A stretch of DNA of 64,000 bases from [Clostridium] citroniae WAL-17108 (GCF_000233455.1 NZ_JH376420.1:1426772-1490771), one strand, 5' to 3'. Positions 50,372-60,255 are shown, counted from the stretch's first letter. Program-made: numbers and translations. Notes: a model not told the origin generated them from the letters alone.

Positions 50372-51046
50372 ATGAAAGCTATGTCATACACACTAGACCT
50401 GCTGAAACAGCTTGCAGATGGCCTTGCGAGACAGTTCGGACCAGACTGTGAAATTGTGATCCACGACCTGGAAAAGCATGACTTGGAACACTCCGTTGTA
50501 CATATTAATAACGGGCACGTGACCAACCGCCGGGAAGGGGACGGTCCCTCCAAAGTAGTATTAGAAACACTTCACAAGGACCCGGCTACCTTAAAAGACC
50601 ATCTTGGATACCTGACCCGTACATCCAACGGCAAGATATTAAAATCAAGCACCTTTTACATTCGTAATAAGGAGGGCACATCCATTGATTACCTGCTTTC
50701 CATCAATTACGATATAACCGGACTGATGACTGTGGACCGCTCCATCAAGGCGCTCATCGATACCGAACCCCAAGCGGATGTGAAACAGCAGCCCGAGCAG
50801 ATCGTCCACAATGTCAATGACCTGTTAGACACCCTGATCGAACAGTCGGTGGCTCTCATAGGAAAGCCTGCCGCACTGATGAATAAGGAAGAAAAGGTAA
50901 CCGCCATCCAGTTCTTAAATGATGCGGGCGCTTTCCTTATTACCAAGTCAGGAGATAAGGTTTCCAAGTACTTCGGAATCTCCAAATTCACTTTGTACAG
51001 CTACATTGACGTAAACAGCCGCAAGTCCGATGACAAGAACGGCTGA
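50372..51046 (+). CDS. YheO-type PAS/HTH transcriptional regulator
   Basis: The 224-residue protein has a PAS-like YheO domain (about 1-125: LADGLARQFGPDCEIVIHDLEKHDLEHSVVHINNGHVTNRREGD, then GYLTRTSNGKILKSSTFYIRNKEGTSIDYLLSINYDITG). A C-terminal HTH follows (NKEEKVTAIQFLNDAGAFLITKSGDKVSKYFGISKFTLYSYI). It is first in the plus arm, 70 bp before ygeX. Such regulators commonly control the catabolic genes beside them, so it is the probable purine-locus regulator. The start behind GAGGAAAGGAAG could be either of two ATGs four codons apart. Confidence 0.85.
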   Translation: MKAMSYTLDLLKQLADGLARQFGPDCEIVIHDLEKHDLEHSVVHINNGHVTNRREGDGPSKVVLETLHKDPATLKDHLGYLTRTSNGKILKSSTFYIRNKEGTSIDYLLSINYDITGLMTVDRSIKALIDTEPQADVKQQPEQIVHNVNDLLDTLIEQSVALIGKPAALMNKEEKVTAIQFLNDAGAFLITKSGDKVSKYFGISKFTLYSYIDVNSRKSDDKNG

Positions 51047-51116
51047 CCTGATGACGGCAACACATAACATGAACATATAAAATCAATCAACGCACATACA
51101 AGGAGGATTATGTAAA

Positions 51117-52325
51117 ATGGATCAGAAGATTCTATGGGCGGTCAATCATATGCCAAAGACAGATGATAAAAACCTGCCTATCATGGGACTTGAGGAGATA
51201 AAGAAGGCCAGGACCTTCCATGAAAGCTTTCCTCAGTACACCAAGACACCACTTACAAGGCTGGATCACATGGCCGGGTATCTGGGGGTAAAAGATGTTT
51301 TCCTGAAAGATGAGTCCTATCGATTTGGCCTGAACGCATTCAAGGTGCTGGGCGGTTCCTTTGCAATGGCCCGCTACATTGCCAGCGAGACCGGCAAGGA
51401 TGTTTCTGAACTTCCCTACTCCGTCCTCACTTCTGACCAGTTAAAAAAGGAATTCGGCCAGGCAACCTTCTTTACAGCCACAGACGGAAACCACGGACGC
51501 GGGGTTGCATGGGCAGCCAACCGTTTAGGACAGAAAGCCGTTGTACATATGCCTAAGGGCTCCACTCAGACACGTCTTGAGAACATTGCCAAGGAAGGCG
51601 CGCAGGTAGACATCCAGGAGATGAACTATGATGACTGTGTCCGTCTGGCAGCTAAGGAAGCGGATGAGACAGAGAGAGGCGTGATCGTACAGGATACCGC
51701 ATGGGACGGCTACGAGGAGATTCCGGCCTGGATCATGCAGGGCTACGGCACCATGGCCATGGAGGCCGGCGAGCAGTTAAAGGAATACGGCTGTGAGCGC
51801 CCAACCCACATTTTCGTACAGGCAGGCGTTGGTTCCCTGGCAGGCGCTGTTGTGGGATACTTCTCCAACCTTTACGCTGACAACCCTCCCACATTCGTGG
51901 TTGTGGAAGCGGAAGCTGCTGCCTGCCTCTATAAGGGAGCGGCTGCCGGAGACGGCGCCATCCGCATTGTGGACGGCGATATGGAGACCATTATGGCAGG
52001 TCTTGCATGCGGCGAGCCAAACACCATTTCCTGGGATATCTTAAAGAACCATGTAAAAGTATTCATCGCCGCTCCCGACTGGGTAGCTGCCACAGGTATG
52101 CGCATGTTGGGCGCTCCCATCAAGGGCGATGCACCTGTTACCTCAGGTGAGTCCGGCGCTGCTCCATTCGGCGCACTGGCAGCCATGATGACCATGGATG
52201 AGTACAAGGATTTAAGAAGCGACATTGGACTGGATGAGAATTCCAAGGTCCTGCTCTTCTCCACTGAAGGCGATACGGATCCTGACCGTTACAAGAACAT
52301 TGTATGGAAAGGTCTCGATAAATAA
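51117..52325 (+). CDS. ygeX: Diaminopropionate ammonia-lyase
   Basis: The 402-residue PLP enzyme converts 2,3-diaminopropionate to pyruvate and ammonia. The PLP lysine is in [15 protein letters not shown] (about 62-76), the phosphate loop in [13 protein letters not shown], and other family segments are [21 protein letters not shown] and [15 protein letters not shown]. In purine degradation it handles the diaminopropionate-type fragment left after ring opening, feeding pyruvate into fermentation. It carries a strong AAGGAGG site, and the codons favour frequently used ones, suggesting high expression. Confidence 0.95.
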   Translation: MDQKILWAVNHMPKTDDKNLPIMGLEEIKKARTFHESFPQYTKTPLTRLDHMAGYLGVKDVFLKDESYRFGLNAFKVLGGSFAMARYIASETGKDVSELPYSVLTSDQLKKEFGQATFFTATDGNHGRGVAWAANRLGQKAVVHMPKGSTQTRLENIAKEGAQVDIQEMNYDDCVRLAAKEADETERGVIVQDTAWDGYEEIPAWIMQGYGTMAMEAGEQLKEYGCERPTHIFVQAGVGSLAGAVVGYFSNLYADNPPTFVVVEAEAAACLYKGAAAGDGAIRIVDGDMETIMAGLACGEPNTISWDILKNHVKVFIAAPDWVAATGMRMLGAPIKGDAPVTSGESGAAPFGALAAMMTMDEYKDLRSDIGLDENSKVLLFSTEGDTDPDRYKNIVWKGLDK

Positions 52326-52434
52326 TCACCCAATCATCATCAAAAACCCAATCACCACCGCTGCCCTGGGATCCACCCCGCCAGGCGGCACCACCACTAA
52401 TAAATACAGTATATATATGGAGGAAATGAAAACA

Positions 52435-53751
52435 ATGAGTCTGGATTACGCAAAAATCAAAGAAGCTGCACAGAATTATGAGAAGGATATGACCAAGTTC
52501 TTACGCGATATCGTTAAGTTCCCGGGCGAGAGCTGCGATGAGAAGGCACACATTGACCGCATCGCTGAAGAGATGAGGAAACTGGAATTCACCAAGGTTG
52601 AGATCGACCCAATGGGCAATGTATTAGGCTACATGGGAACAGGCAAGACCCTGATCGGTTTTGACGCACATATTGATACCGTTGGTATCGGAAACAAGAA
52701 CAACTGGAACTTTGATCCATATGAAGGGTATGAGAACGAGACAGAGATCGGCGGACGCGGTGTGTCTGACCAGTGCGGCGGTATTGTAAGTGCTGTTTAC
52801 GGCGCTAAGATCATGAAGGATCTGGGATTGTTAAGCGACAAGTACACGGTTCTGGTAACCGGTACGGTTCAGGAAGAGGACTGTGATGGTCTTTGCTGGC
52901 AGTATATCATCAACGAAGATAAGGTCCGCCCTGACTTCGTTGTATCCACAGAGCCTACTGACGGCGGAATCTACCGCGGCCAGAGAGGACGTATGGAGAT
53001 CCGTGTAGATGTTAAGGGTGTTTCCTGCCACGGTTCCGCTCCTGAGCGCGGCGACAATGCGATCTACAAGATGGCTGACATTCTTCAGGATGTGCGTGCG
53101 CTGAATGAGAACGATGCTGCTGATGACAAGGAAGTTAAGGGCCTTGTAAAGATGTTAGATGAGAAGTTCAACCCTGAGTGGAAGGAAGCTAACTTCTTAG
53201 GACGCGGTACTGTTACTGTTTCCGAGATCTTCTTTACCTCCCCAAGCCGTTGTGCGGTTGCTGACTCCTGCGCCGTATCCCTGGACCGCCGTATGACAGC
53301 CGGTGAGACATGGGAGAGCTGCCTGGATGAGATCCGTGCCCTTCCTGCTGTTCAGAAGTATGGCGATGACGTTACCGTTTCCATGTATGAGTATTCCCGT
53401 CCTTCCTACAAGGGACTTACATACCCAATCGAGTGCTACTTCCCAACCTGGGTGATCCCGGAGGATCATGATGTAACCAAGGCTCTGGAAGATGCTTATA
53501 AGAACCTGTTCGGCAATGAGCGTATCGGCGTACCTGCTACCGAAGAGATGAGAAAAGCCCGTCCTCTGACAGATAAGTGGACCTTCTCCACCAACGGCGT
53601 TTCCATCATGGGACGTAACGGTATTCCTTGTATCGGCTTTGGACCCGGCGCTGAGGCTCAGGCTCATGCTCCCAACGAGATCACCTGGAAGCAGGATCTG
53701 GTTACATGTGCAGCCGTTTATGCAGCACTGCCAACTGTTTACTGCAAGTAA
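52435..53751 (+). CDS. ygeY: YgeY-type M20-family hydrolase
   Basis: I take the ATG at 52435 ([12 protein letters not shown]); the ATG at 52426 is only two bases from GGAGG. The 438-residue metal-dependent hydrolase has M20 features: [11 protein letters not shown] (about 76-86, first metal ligands), the [15 protein letters not shown] region, VQEEDCDG (catalytic Glu), STEPTD and the C-terminal [14 protein letters not shown] with its His ligand. The YgeY group is tied to selenium-dependent purine genes and probably removes a carbamoyl or amide group from an opened purine product. It is followed by a structured 288-bp gap before ygeW. Confidence 0.92.
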   Translation: MSLDYAKIKEAAQNYEKDMTKFLRDIVKFPGESCDEKAHIDRIAEEMRKLEFTKVEIDPMGNVLGYMGTGKTLIGFDAHIDTVGIGNKNNWNFDPYEGYENETEIGGRGVSDQCGGIVSAVYGAKIMKDLGLLSDKYTVLVTGTVQEEDCDGLCWQYIINEDKVRPDFVVSTEPTDGGIYRGQRGRMEIRVDVKGVSCHGSAPERGDNAIYKMADILQDVRALNENDAADDKEVKGLVKMLDEKFNPEWKEANFLGRGTVTVSEIFFTSPSRCAVADSCAVSLDRRMTAGETWESCLDEIRALPAVQKYGDDVTVSMYEYSRPSYKGLTYPIECYFPTWVIPEDHDVTKALEDAYKNLFGNERIGVPATEEMRKARPLTDKWTFSTNGVSIMGRNGIPCIGFGPGAEAQAHAPNEITWKQDLVTCAAVYAALPTVYCK

Positions 53752-54039
53752 TTGTTTCTCTTAATTTAGATTATTGTCCGCAGGGCGACTTTGCCGGCCG
53801 CCACTCAGTGTGGTGCCTCCCTCTGGTCCGCAGTGCCATCTTCTTGGCCTGCGGGGCGGCCAAAAAGCATAGGGCATTTTATGTTCGCTCTGCTCATTCG
53901 TATACCATTTTCCATGAAGTCCTAGTGACCTGTTGGGATTTCGGCGGCTTATGCTGAAAGCCGCCGAAGAACTCCAGGCCCAGGCATCCAAACGGTACCC
54001 CAAAAATTAATATAAAACATAATAAAAGGAGTCAATCAA
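53752..54039 (+). other. Structured intergenic region between ygeY and ygeW
   Basis: No gene is seen. The best structure is TTCGGCGGCTT (53940-53950) paired perfectly with AAGCCGCCGAA (53958-53968), 7-nt loop, without a U-run. Further upstream CCGCAGG and CCTGCGG-type segments can pair. It may be a processing or stability element that lets ygeW be expressed differently from ygeX/ygeY. Confidence 0.4.
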
Positions 54040-55233
54040 ATGAAAACATTACAGGATTACATTGATAAGTTAAACAAGCTCAACTTTAAGGAAATGTACG
54101 AGAACGATTTCTTCCTCACATGGGAGAAAACAGACGAAGAACTGGAAGCTGTCTGGACCGTTGCCGATGCTCTGCGCTATATGAGAGAGAACAATATTTC
54201 CACAAAGGTATTTGAGAGCGGCCTGGGTATCTCCTTATTCCGCGATAACTCCACACGTACACGTTTCTCCTTCGCTTCCGCATGTAACCTGTTAGGTCTG
54301 GAAGTTCAGGATCTGGACGAGGGCAAGAGCCAGGTAGCTCACGGCGAGACTGTTCGTGAGACAGCTAACATGATCTCCTTCATGGCTGACGTGATCGGTA
54401 TCCGCGATGACATGTACATCGGCAAGGGAAATGCCTACATGCACGAAGTAGTTGACGCTGTTACTCAGGGCCACAAGGATGGTATCCTGGAGCAGAAACC
54501 AACCCTGGTTAACTTACAGTGCGATATTGACCACCCAACACAGTGTATGGCTGATATGCTGCACATCATCCATGAGTTCGGCGGCGTAGAGAACTTAAAG
54601 GGCAAGAAGTTAGCTATGACATGGGCTTACTCTCCTTCCTACGGCAAGCCGCTCTCCGTTCCTCAGGGCGTTGTAGGCCTGATGACACGTATGGGTATGG
54701 AAGTTGTTCTGGCTCATCCGGAAGGCTACGAGATCATGCCTGAGGTTGAGGAAGTTGCGAAAAAGAACGCTGATAAGACCGGCGGATCCTTCCGTGTATC
54801 CCACGACATGGCTGACGCATTCAAGGATGCTGATATCGTATATCCAAAGAGCTGGGCTCCATTTGCCGCTATGGAAAAGAGAACCAATCTGTACGCAGAG
54901 GGTGATTCCGATGGCATCAAGGCTCTGGAGAAAGAACTGCTGGCTCAGAACGCAGAGCACAAAGACTGGTGCTGTACCGAAGAACTGATGAAGACCACCA
55001 AGGACGGAAAAGCTCTGTACCTGCACTGCTTACCAGCTGACATCAATGATGTAAGCTGCAAGGACGGCGAGGTTGAGGCATCTGTATTTGACCGTTACCG
55101 TGATCCTCTGTACAAGGAAGCCAGCTACAAGCCATATGTGATCGCTGCTATGATCATGTTAGCTAAGTTTGCAGATCCAGCTGAAATCTTAAAGAAACTG
55201 GAAGAAAAAGGAACTCCTAGAGTATTTAAATAA
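54040..55233 (+). CDS. ygeW: Knotted carbamoyltransferase YgeW
   Basis: The 397-residue protein is of the aspartate/ornithine carbamoyltransferase fold. It has the carbamoyl-phosphate loop DNSTRTRFSFASA (about 70-82), HPTQCMADML (about 165-174) and LHCLPAD (about 328-334). YgeW has an uncertain carbamoyl acceptor. In purine degradation it is assumed to run in the direction that yields carbamoyl phosphate for the carbamate kinase next to it. The codons are strongly biased (many CGT, GGT, GCT), as in ygeY. A terminator at 55263-55295 follows. Confidence 0.94.
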   Translation: MKTLQDYIDKLNKLNFKEMYENDFFLTWEKTDEELEAVWTVADALRYMRENNISTKVFESGLGISLFRDNSTRTRFSFASACNLLGLEVQDLDEGKSQVAHGETVRETANMISFMADVIGIRDDMYIGKGNAYMHEVVDAVTQGHKDGILEQKPTLVNLQCDIDHPTQCMADMLHIIHEFGGVENLKGKKLAMTWAYSPSYGKPLSVPQGVVGLMTRMGMEVVLAHPEGYEIMPEVEEVAKKNADKTGGSFRVSHDMADAFKDADIVYPKSWAPFAAMEKRTNLYAEGDSDGIKALEKELLAQNAEHKDWCCTEELMKTTKDGKALYLHCLPADINDVSCKDGEVEASVFDRYRDPLYKEASYKPYVIAAMIMLAKFADPAEILKKLEEKGTPRVFK

Positions 55234-55262
55234 ATCCCAAACTCATTCGTAGTACATTGTAG

Positions 55263-55295
55263 GGGCTGCCGGACAACGGTCCTGCAGCCCTTTTT
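55263..55295 (+). terminator. Terminator after ygeW
   Basis: GGGCTGC pairs with GCAGCCC, with an inner GGAC/GTCC, followed by TTTTT. It should reduce transcription into the kinase and permease genes, which are therefore expressed at a lower level or from their own promoter. Confidence 0.8.
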
Positions 55296-55330
55296 GTCTC
55301 CAAAATAAGTTGTATTGTGCAAATAACAAT

Positions 55331-55352
55331 GCGGGATACCCTCATATCCCGC
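55331..55352 (+). other. Hairpin before the carbamate kinase gene
   Basis: GCGGGATA (55331-55338) pairs perfectly with TATCCCGC (55345-55352). It lies about 10 bp upstream of the AAAGGGGA ribosome site and may affect mRNA stability or translation. Confidence 0.45.
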
Positions 55353-55372
55353 CTATAAAGGGGAATTTCACT

Positions 55373-56320
55373 ATGGAAAACAAGAAAAAACGTATTGTCA
55401 TCGCATTGGGCGGCAACGCTCTTGGCAACACACTTCCTGAGCAGATGATAGCTGTTAAGATTACCGCTAAAGCTATTGTGGACCTCATTGAAGAAGGTTG
55501 CGAAGTCATCGTAGCCCATGGCAATGGCCCGCAGGTGGGCATGATCAACAATGCCATGGCCGCGCTGAGCCGCGAAGACGCAAACCAGCCTAACACTCCC
55601 CTCTCCGTCTGTGTTGCAATGAGCCAGGCATATATCGGCTATGACCTTCAGAATGCACTGAGAGAGGAACTCTACAACCGCGAGATGTACAATATCCCGG
55701 TTGCTACCATGATCACACAGGTACGTGTGGATGCAGAAGATCCTGCATTTGACACTCCCAGCAAACCAATCGGCCACTTCATGACCGAGGAACAGGCCAA
55801 GATCGCATCCGAGAAATACGGATACATCATGAAGGAGGACGCAGGACGCGGTTACCGGCGTGTGGTCGCTTCTCCAAAGCCTGCTGAAATTGTTGAAATC
55901 GGCGCTATCCGCTCCCTGGTTGACTCGGGTCAGCTTGTCATCGCATGCGGCGGCGGCGGAATCCCGGTTACCCGTCAGGGCAACCATTTAAAGGGCGCCA
56001 GCGCCGTTATCGACAAGGACTTTGCCAGTGAACTGTTAGCAGAGGAACTGAACGCTGATTTCTTAATCATCCTCACTGCAGTGGAAAAGGTAGCTATCAA
56101 CTTCGGAAAACCGGAAGAAAAGTGGTTGGATAATCTCACACCGGACCAGGCCCATGTATACATGGAAGAGGGACATTTTGCCCCCGGCTCCATGCTGCCA
56201 AAGGTTCAGGCCGCTGTGAAATTCGCAGAGTCCAAAGATGGACGTACTGCACTCATAACCTTGCTTGAAAAAGCAAAAGAGGGAATCCAAGGACTGACCG
56301 GAACTCACATTCATCAATAA
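55373..56320 (+). CDS. arcC: Carbamate kinase
   Basis: The start is the ATG at 55373 (MENKKKRIVIALGGNALGN) behind AAAGGGGA; an upstream ATG would begin inside the hairpin. The 315-residue enzyme has the N-terminal ALGGNAL phosphate loop, VIVAHGNGPQVGMI, RRVVASPKP, IACGGGGIPV and the KDFASELLAEELNADFLIILTAV segment. It transfers phosphate from carbamoyl phosphate to ADP. This is the ATP-yielding step of this locus. It lies 20 bp before the purine permease gene. Confidence 0.95.
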   Translation: MENKKKRIVIALGGNALGNTLPEQMIAVKITAKAIVDLIEEGCEVIVAHGNGPQVGMINNAMAALSREDANQPNTPLSVCVAMSQAYIGYDLQNALREELYNREMYNIPVATMITQVRVDAEDPAFDTPSKPIGHFMTEEQAKIASEKYGYIMKEDAGRGYRRVVASPKPAEIVEIGAIRSLVDSGQLVIACGGGGIPVTRQGNHLKGASAVIDKDFASELLAEELNADFLIILTAVEKVAINFGKPEEKWLDNLTPDQAHVYMEEGHFAPGSMLPKVQAAVKFAESKDGRTALITLLEKAKEGIQGLTGTHIHQ

Positions 56321-56340
56321 TCCTAAGGAGGAACTCATAT

Positions 56341-57711
56341 ATGAATCAGGCCGGTAATCAATCAGCTTTATTTGACTATTATGGAAAACCCAGTTTTTCT
56401 CAGGCATTCCCACTTGCAATGCAGCATGTGGTGGCCGCAATCGTGGGGTGCGTAACCCCCGCCATTATCGTATCAGGAGCAGCAGGGTTAGATCCCACTG
56501 ATAAAGTTTTTTTAATCCAGGCAGCCCTAGTAGTTGCAGGTTTATCCACTCTTTTACAGCTTTTTCCAATTGGAAACAAAAACAGCCTCCATATAGGAGC
56601 CGCTCTTCCGGTCATCATGGGTGTAAGTTTTGCTTATGTCCCCAGTATGCAGGCCATTGCAGGCCATGAAAGCGGACTGGGGGTTCCGATGATATTAGGC
56701 GCCCAGATTGTCGGCGGCATAGTGGCAATTATTGTTGGCTTTTCTATTAAAAAGATACGTAAGCTGTTCCCGCCGTTGATCGCTGGTACGGTTGTATTCA
56801 CCATTGGTCTTTCCTTATATCCCACTGCTGTCAACTACATGGCAGGCGGAGCAGGCAAACCTCTGGCAAGCGAGATCGGCAAACTGGGCTTTGGCTCATG
56901 GCAGAACTGGACAACTGCGTTGATTACTTTAGCCGTAGTTACCGTTTTAAATCATTACACCAAAGGCATATTAAAGCTGGCTTCCATCCTCATTGGCGTT
57001 ATCGTTGGTTACGTTGTTGCCCTGGGCTTTGGACTGGTTGACTTTAGCGGCGTTGCAACAGCCGGACTTTTCCAGTTCCCAACCCCGCTGCACTTTGGAG
57101 TTGTATTTGACCCATCTTCCTGCGTTGCCATCGGTCTTTTATTTGCCATCAACTCGATCCAGGCAATCGGTGACTTTTCCGCAACCACCACCGGCTCCAT
57201 GGACCGTATGCCGGAGGACAAGGAGCTTCAGGGAGGTATTGTGGGTTACGGTATCTCCAATATCATAGGCGCTGTGCTGGGCGGACTTCCAACCGCCACC
57301 TACAGCCAGAACGTAGGAATTGTAGTAACCACCAAGGTAATCAACCGCATCGTTCTTGGAATGGCAGCCGTCATCCTGCTGGTTGCAGGCCTGATTCCCA
57401 AGTTCTCAGCTATTTTAACCACCATTCCCCAGTGTGTACTGGGCGGCGCAACCATCACAGTATTTGCATCCATTGCCATGACCGGTATCAAATTAGTCAT
57501 GACAGAGGACATGAATTACCGCAACACCTCAATCGTAGGCCTTTCCGTTGCATTAGGAATGGGCGTTACACAGGCAGCCAATTCCCTGGCAGCATTCCCT
57601 GACTGGGCCACCACCATTTTTGGCAAGTCCCCTGTTGTGGTTGCAACCTGTGTGGCAATCCTGCTGAATGTAATCCTTCCAAAGGAGAATGCAGCGGCTA
57701 AAAAGAATTAA
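56341..57711 (+). CDS. NCS2-family purine (xanthine/urate) permease
   Basis: The 456-residue membrane protein has about 12-14 segments. NCS2 hallmarks are QAFPLAMQHVVAAIVGCVTPAIIV at the start, IGAALPVIMG, NSIQAIGDFSATTTGSMDRMPEDKELQGGIVGYGISN with the conserved Asp and Glu residues, and GGLPTATYSQNVGIVVTTKV. The position in the purine locus supports uric acid or xanthine uptake with protons. The gene symbols pbuX or uacT would both fit, so I leave the field empty. It is the last gene of the plus arm and ends at a strong terminator. Confidence 0.92.
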   Translation: MNQAGNQSALFDYYGKPSFSQAFPLAMQHVVAAIVGCVTPAIIVSGAAGLDPTDKVFLIQAALVVAGLSTLLQLFPIGNKNSLHIGAALPVIMGVSFAYVPSMQAIAGHESGLGVPMILGAQIVGGIVAIIVGFSIKKIRKLFPPLIAGTVVFTIGLSLYPTAVNYMAGGAGKPLASEIGKLGFGSWQNWTTALITLAVVTVLNHYTKGILKLASILIGVIVGYVVALGFGLVDFSGVATAGLFQFPTPLHFGVVFDPSSCVAIGLLFAINSIQAIGDFSATTTGSMDRMPEDKELQGGIVGYGISNIIGAVLGGLPTATYSQNVGIVVTTKVINRIVLGMAAVILLVAGLIPKFSAILTTIPQCVLGGATITVFASIAMTGIKLVMTEDMNYRNTSIVGLSVALGMGVTQAANSLAAFPDWATTIFGKSPVVVATCVAILLNVILPKENAAAKKN

Positions 57712-57743
57712 TCCTCATAATTGTAATGGTGATATATGATAAG

Positions 57744-57785
57744 AAAAATGCCTCCGGCCTGATCTGCACGGCCGGGGGCATTTTT
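57744..57785 (+). terminator. Terminator of the purine plus arm
   Basis: AAAAATGCCTCCGGCC pairs with GGCCGGGGGCATTTTT with one G-U, across a 10-nt loop. It is followed by CTTGTTC and preceded by a run of A, so it may work both ways. Confidence 0.9.
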
Positions 57786-57850
57786 CTTGTTCTTTTTCCC
57801 ATTTTTCCTATACTGCCTACTTTTCCTATACTGCAGCCATTGCAGCCACA

Positions 57851-58732
57851 TCACCCCTTTGGCGCAGTTCGCTTTTCCATCACGCTAACCACCACTCCCA
57901 CGCAGATCAGCACACCGCCCACCACAAAATTCCAGGTAAGCACTTCGTGGAGAAGCAGCACTCCCAGGATGGATGAAGTCAGGGGCTGAAGAGGATAAAA
58001 CATGGAGCACACGCTGGCATCCAGAAGCTTAAGGGCCATATTCCACAGTGTATGGGCCACTGCTGTTCCCACCACTCCCAGGTAGATACAGGACAGAACC
58101 GCTGTCCTGTTAATAACAGGAGGCTGCCCCATTGATTCCACAATGGCCGCGGGAACGGTGAAAATAAGGGCGATCCCCAACCCATAGAGGGCGATCTGTA
58201 CCGGGTCATATCCGCCTGAAACCTTTCTGATAGCCACGGAAGCTGTGGACCACAACAGGACGGAGCACACAGAGGCCAGAACCCCTGCCATACTGATAGA
58301 GCCTCCTCCAATCCCCAGGATGATATATACGCCCACAATGGATATGCAGATGCTTACAATATGCTTTTTCTGTATCTTCTCCTTGAGGAAAATGGCTGCC
58401 AGCAGAGAGATGGTAATGGGGTTCATTCCATTGATCAGAGATGCCAGGGACGCGTCCAGCAGTTTTGTCCCCACCAGCTGGCATGTGATGGAAACAAAAT
58501 AGCCCAGACCGCCCACGATCCAGATATATTTCCAGTGTCCCCTTTCTATGGGGCGCCTTGTTTTTCTAACCTTCAGCAGAATGCATAAAGCCGCTCCCGC
58601 AACCACGTAACGGACACAGAGCACCGTTACCGGTCCCATGGTTTCCAGGGCATATTTGCTGGCTATGTATACGCTTCCCCAGATAAAAGTGGTAATCACC
58701 AGGTATAGATAACCGATTCGGTTTTTCATCAT
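57851..58732 (-). CDS. EamA/DMT-superfamily transporter
   Basis: This 293-residue membrane protein has ten hydrophobic segments in two EamA repeats. The first starts YLYLVITTFIWGSVYIASKYALETMGPVTVLCVRYVVAGAALC. The second starts LASVCSVLLWSTASVAIRKVSGGYDPVQIALYGLGIALI and ends FYPLQPLTSSILGVLLLHEVLTWNFVVGGVLICVGVVV. It exports an unknown metabolite. It has its own ribosome site (GGAGAG) and converges on the purine permease. No functional link to the locus is visible. Confidence 0.88.
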   Translation of the reverse strand: MMKNRIGYLYLVITTFIWGSVYIASKYALETMGPVTVLCVRYVVAGAALCILLKVRKTRRPIERGHWKYIWIVGGLGYFVSITCQLVGTKLLDASLASLINGMNPITISLLAAIFLKEKIQKKHIVSICISIVGVYIILGIGGGSISMAGVLASVCSVLLWSTASVAIRKVSGGYDPVQIALYGLGIALIFTVPAAIVESMGQPPVINRTAVLSCIYLGVVGTAVAHTLWNMALKLLDASVCSMFYPLQPLTSSILGVLLLHEVLTWNFVVGGVLICVGVVVSVMEKRTAPKG

Positions 58733-58858
58733 TTACTCTCCTGTCCCCTGATTGATATGATCCAGGGCCAACATTGTAAATCATAATATATTTGCTGGAA
58801 AATATCAATATAAAACAGCGCCAGAAAAATCGTTTCCAGCGCTGTTATTTTTATCAGA

Positions 58859-59632
58859 TTACTGAATCTCGTAATCCACTGTCACCTGGGCCTCCACACT
58901 GACCTCACCGGGCATGACCGCCATATCTGCTGCGGCAGCCATGGTCTCCGCTTTTGCGGCACCGGCTCCGCTGAAGGATGAATTTCTCACATAGGGGTCA
59001 TATCCAAACTCCTCCACATGGGCAACGCCCACAATGCTCTTCCCGCTGGCTTCTGCCAGCGCATCCGCCTTGGCCTTTGCCACGGCCATGGCTCCTTTTA
59101 AAGCCTCCTGGTAGCTTGCATCATAGTTGCTGGAGAAATAGCTCACTGAATCGATTCCGTTCACTCCTGCTGCCACTGATTCGGATATAATGGTTCCTGC
59201 CTTGTCAATGGGGATATTCGACACGGTCAAACGGGTGGTCATCTCATACCCGGTCACCTCTTTATTGGATGAATTCCAGTCATAGATAGGATTCAGGCCG
59301 TAGGAAGAGGTCTGGATGGACTTTTCCTCCACGCCCAGGGACTTTAATGTCTCAATGGCCGCACTTAAATCTTTGTTGTTCTGCTCCTGGCACGCTGCCG
59401 CCGTATCCTTGCTGCTGTAAATGGAATATTCGATCTCCGCCATGTCCGGCACTACCTTTACCTCTTCCCTGCCTGTGACCGTGATCTTATTGCCGGTACT
59501 GTCCACGTTCTGTACCTTTAAAGTATCCGGGAACTGTGTCCCGGCTGCACAGCCTCCCAGGCCAAAGGTCACCGCTGCCATAGCTGCTGTCAATCCTGCC
59601 GCATATGCTGTTTTCTTCATGTTCATTTTCAT
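58859..59632 (-). CDS. SIMPL-domain lipoprotein (DUF541)
   Basis: The 257-residue protein has a lipoprotein signal with cleavage at Cys28 (TFGLGGCAAGT). One SIMPL/DUF541 domain follows: ITVTGREEVKVVPDMAEIEYSIYSSKDTAAACQEQNNKDLSAAIETLKSLGVEEKSIQTSSYGLNPIYDW to the final SVEAQVTVDYEIQ. It should sit on the outer face of the membrane. Function is unknown; members have been linked to envelope or oxidative stress. It starts behind GGAGGT and is a single gene. Confidence 0.9.
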   Translation of the reverse strand: MKMNMKKTAYAAGLTAAMAAVTFGLGGCAAGTQFPDTLKVQNVDSTGNKITVTGREEVKVVPDMAEIEYSIYSSKDTAAACQEQNNKDLSAAIETLKSLGVEEKSIQTSSYGLNPIYDWNSSNKEVTGYEMTTRLTVSNIPIDKAGTIISESVAAGVNGIDSVSYFSSNYDASYQEALKGAMAVAKAKADALAEASGKSIVGVAHVEEFGYDPYVRNSSFSGAGAAKAETMAAAADMAVMPGEVSVEAQVTVDYEIQ

Positions 59633-59779
59633 AATTACCTCCCTTTCTTCCGGTTGACGAAAGATATTATCTGTTATCCCTATATTACCAGAAAGTGGAG
59701 ATGATGGTATTTCTTTTCTCTTAAATAATAGGTGGATTTTGTTTACAAAGTTTCTACGAATTTATTTCGCCGGCCGCCC

Positions 59780-59808
59780 TTGACAGTTACCACAGAAACT
59801 GCTATTAT
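59780..59808 (+). promoter_or_regulatory. Promoter of ssrA
   Basis: A consensus TTGACA (59780-59785), 17 bp, TATTAT (59803-59808). It lies 55 bp upstream of the mature tmRNA 5' end, consistent with a processed 5' leader. Confidence 0.85.
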
Positions 59809-59862
59809 GTAGGAAGCGCACGATTCGTTAGCATACCAGTCCTATGTATTTCTGATCATTCA

Positions 59863-60199
59863 GGGGTTGTACTGGTTTCGACGGGGGTCATGCAGCTGGT
59901 GAAGCTATCCCCATGCGATGGGTTAAATGGCAAAAATAAATATAAACGCTAACGACGAATTAGCTTACGCTGCCTAATGGCAGCTGTCAGCCTTAGAGCA
60001 CTCACACTTTAAGAACCTGGCATCGACTATGTGAGAAACGACTTATGCAAAGCTTTGAGCATAGGGTCGTATCATGAAGCTACTAAAGCCATCCGGGTGT
60101 CCTTTCTCTGATGGTGGAGGGAATGTCAAATAAAGGACTATGATAGTAGAAGAACAGGGAATTGGTTTTCGGACAGGGGTTCGATTCCCCTCAGCTCCA
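59863..60199 (+). ncRNA. ssrA: tmRNA
   Basis: The 5' end GGGGTTGTACTGGTTTCGACGG and the 3' end with the T-arm GGACAGGGGTTCGATTCCCC and CAGCTCC form the tRNA-like part. The 7-bp acceptor pairs GGGGUUG with CAGCUCC. The tag frame begins at GCA (59930) and ends at TAA (59975-59977), giving AKININANDELAYAA with the usual small nonpolar end. CCA is not encoded. tmRNA rescues stalled ribosomes with SmpB. The 3' end is a common integration target, and the DNA after it changes to an AT-rich composition. Confidence 0.97.
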
Positions 60200-60207
60200 T
60201 GCTGGAT

Positions 60208-60255
60208 AATGTCGGATAATCCTTATTTTATAAGGGTTTCCGGCATTTTCTTTTT
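60208..60255 (+). terminator. Terminator of ssrA
   Basis: AATGTCGG/CCGGCATT with an inner CCTTAT/ATAAGG stem, followed by TTCTTTTT. Confidence 0.85.
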
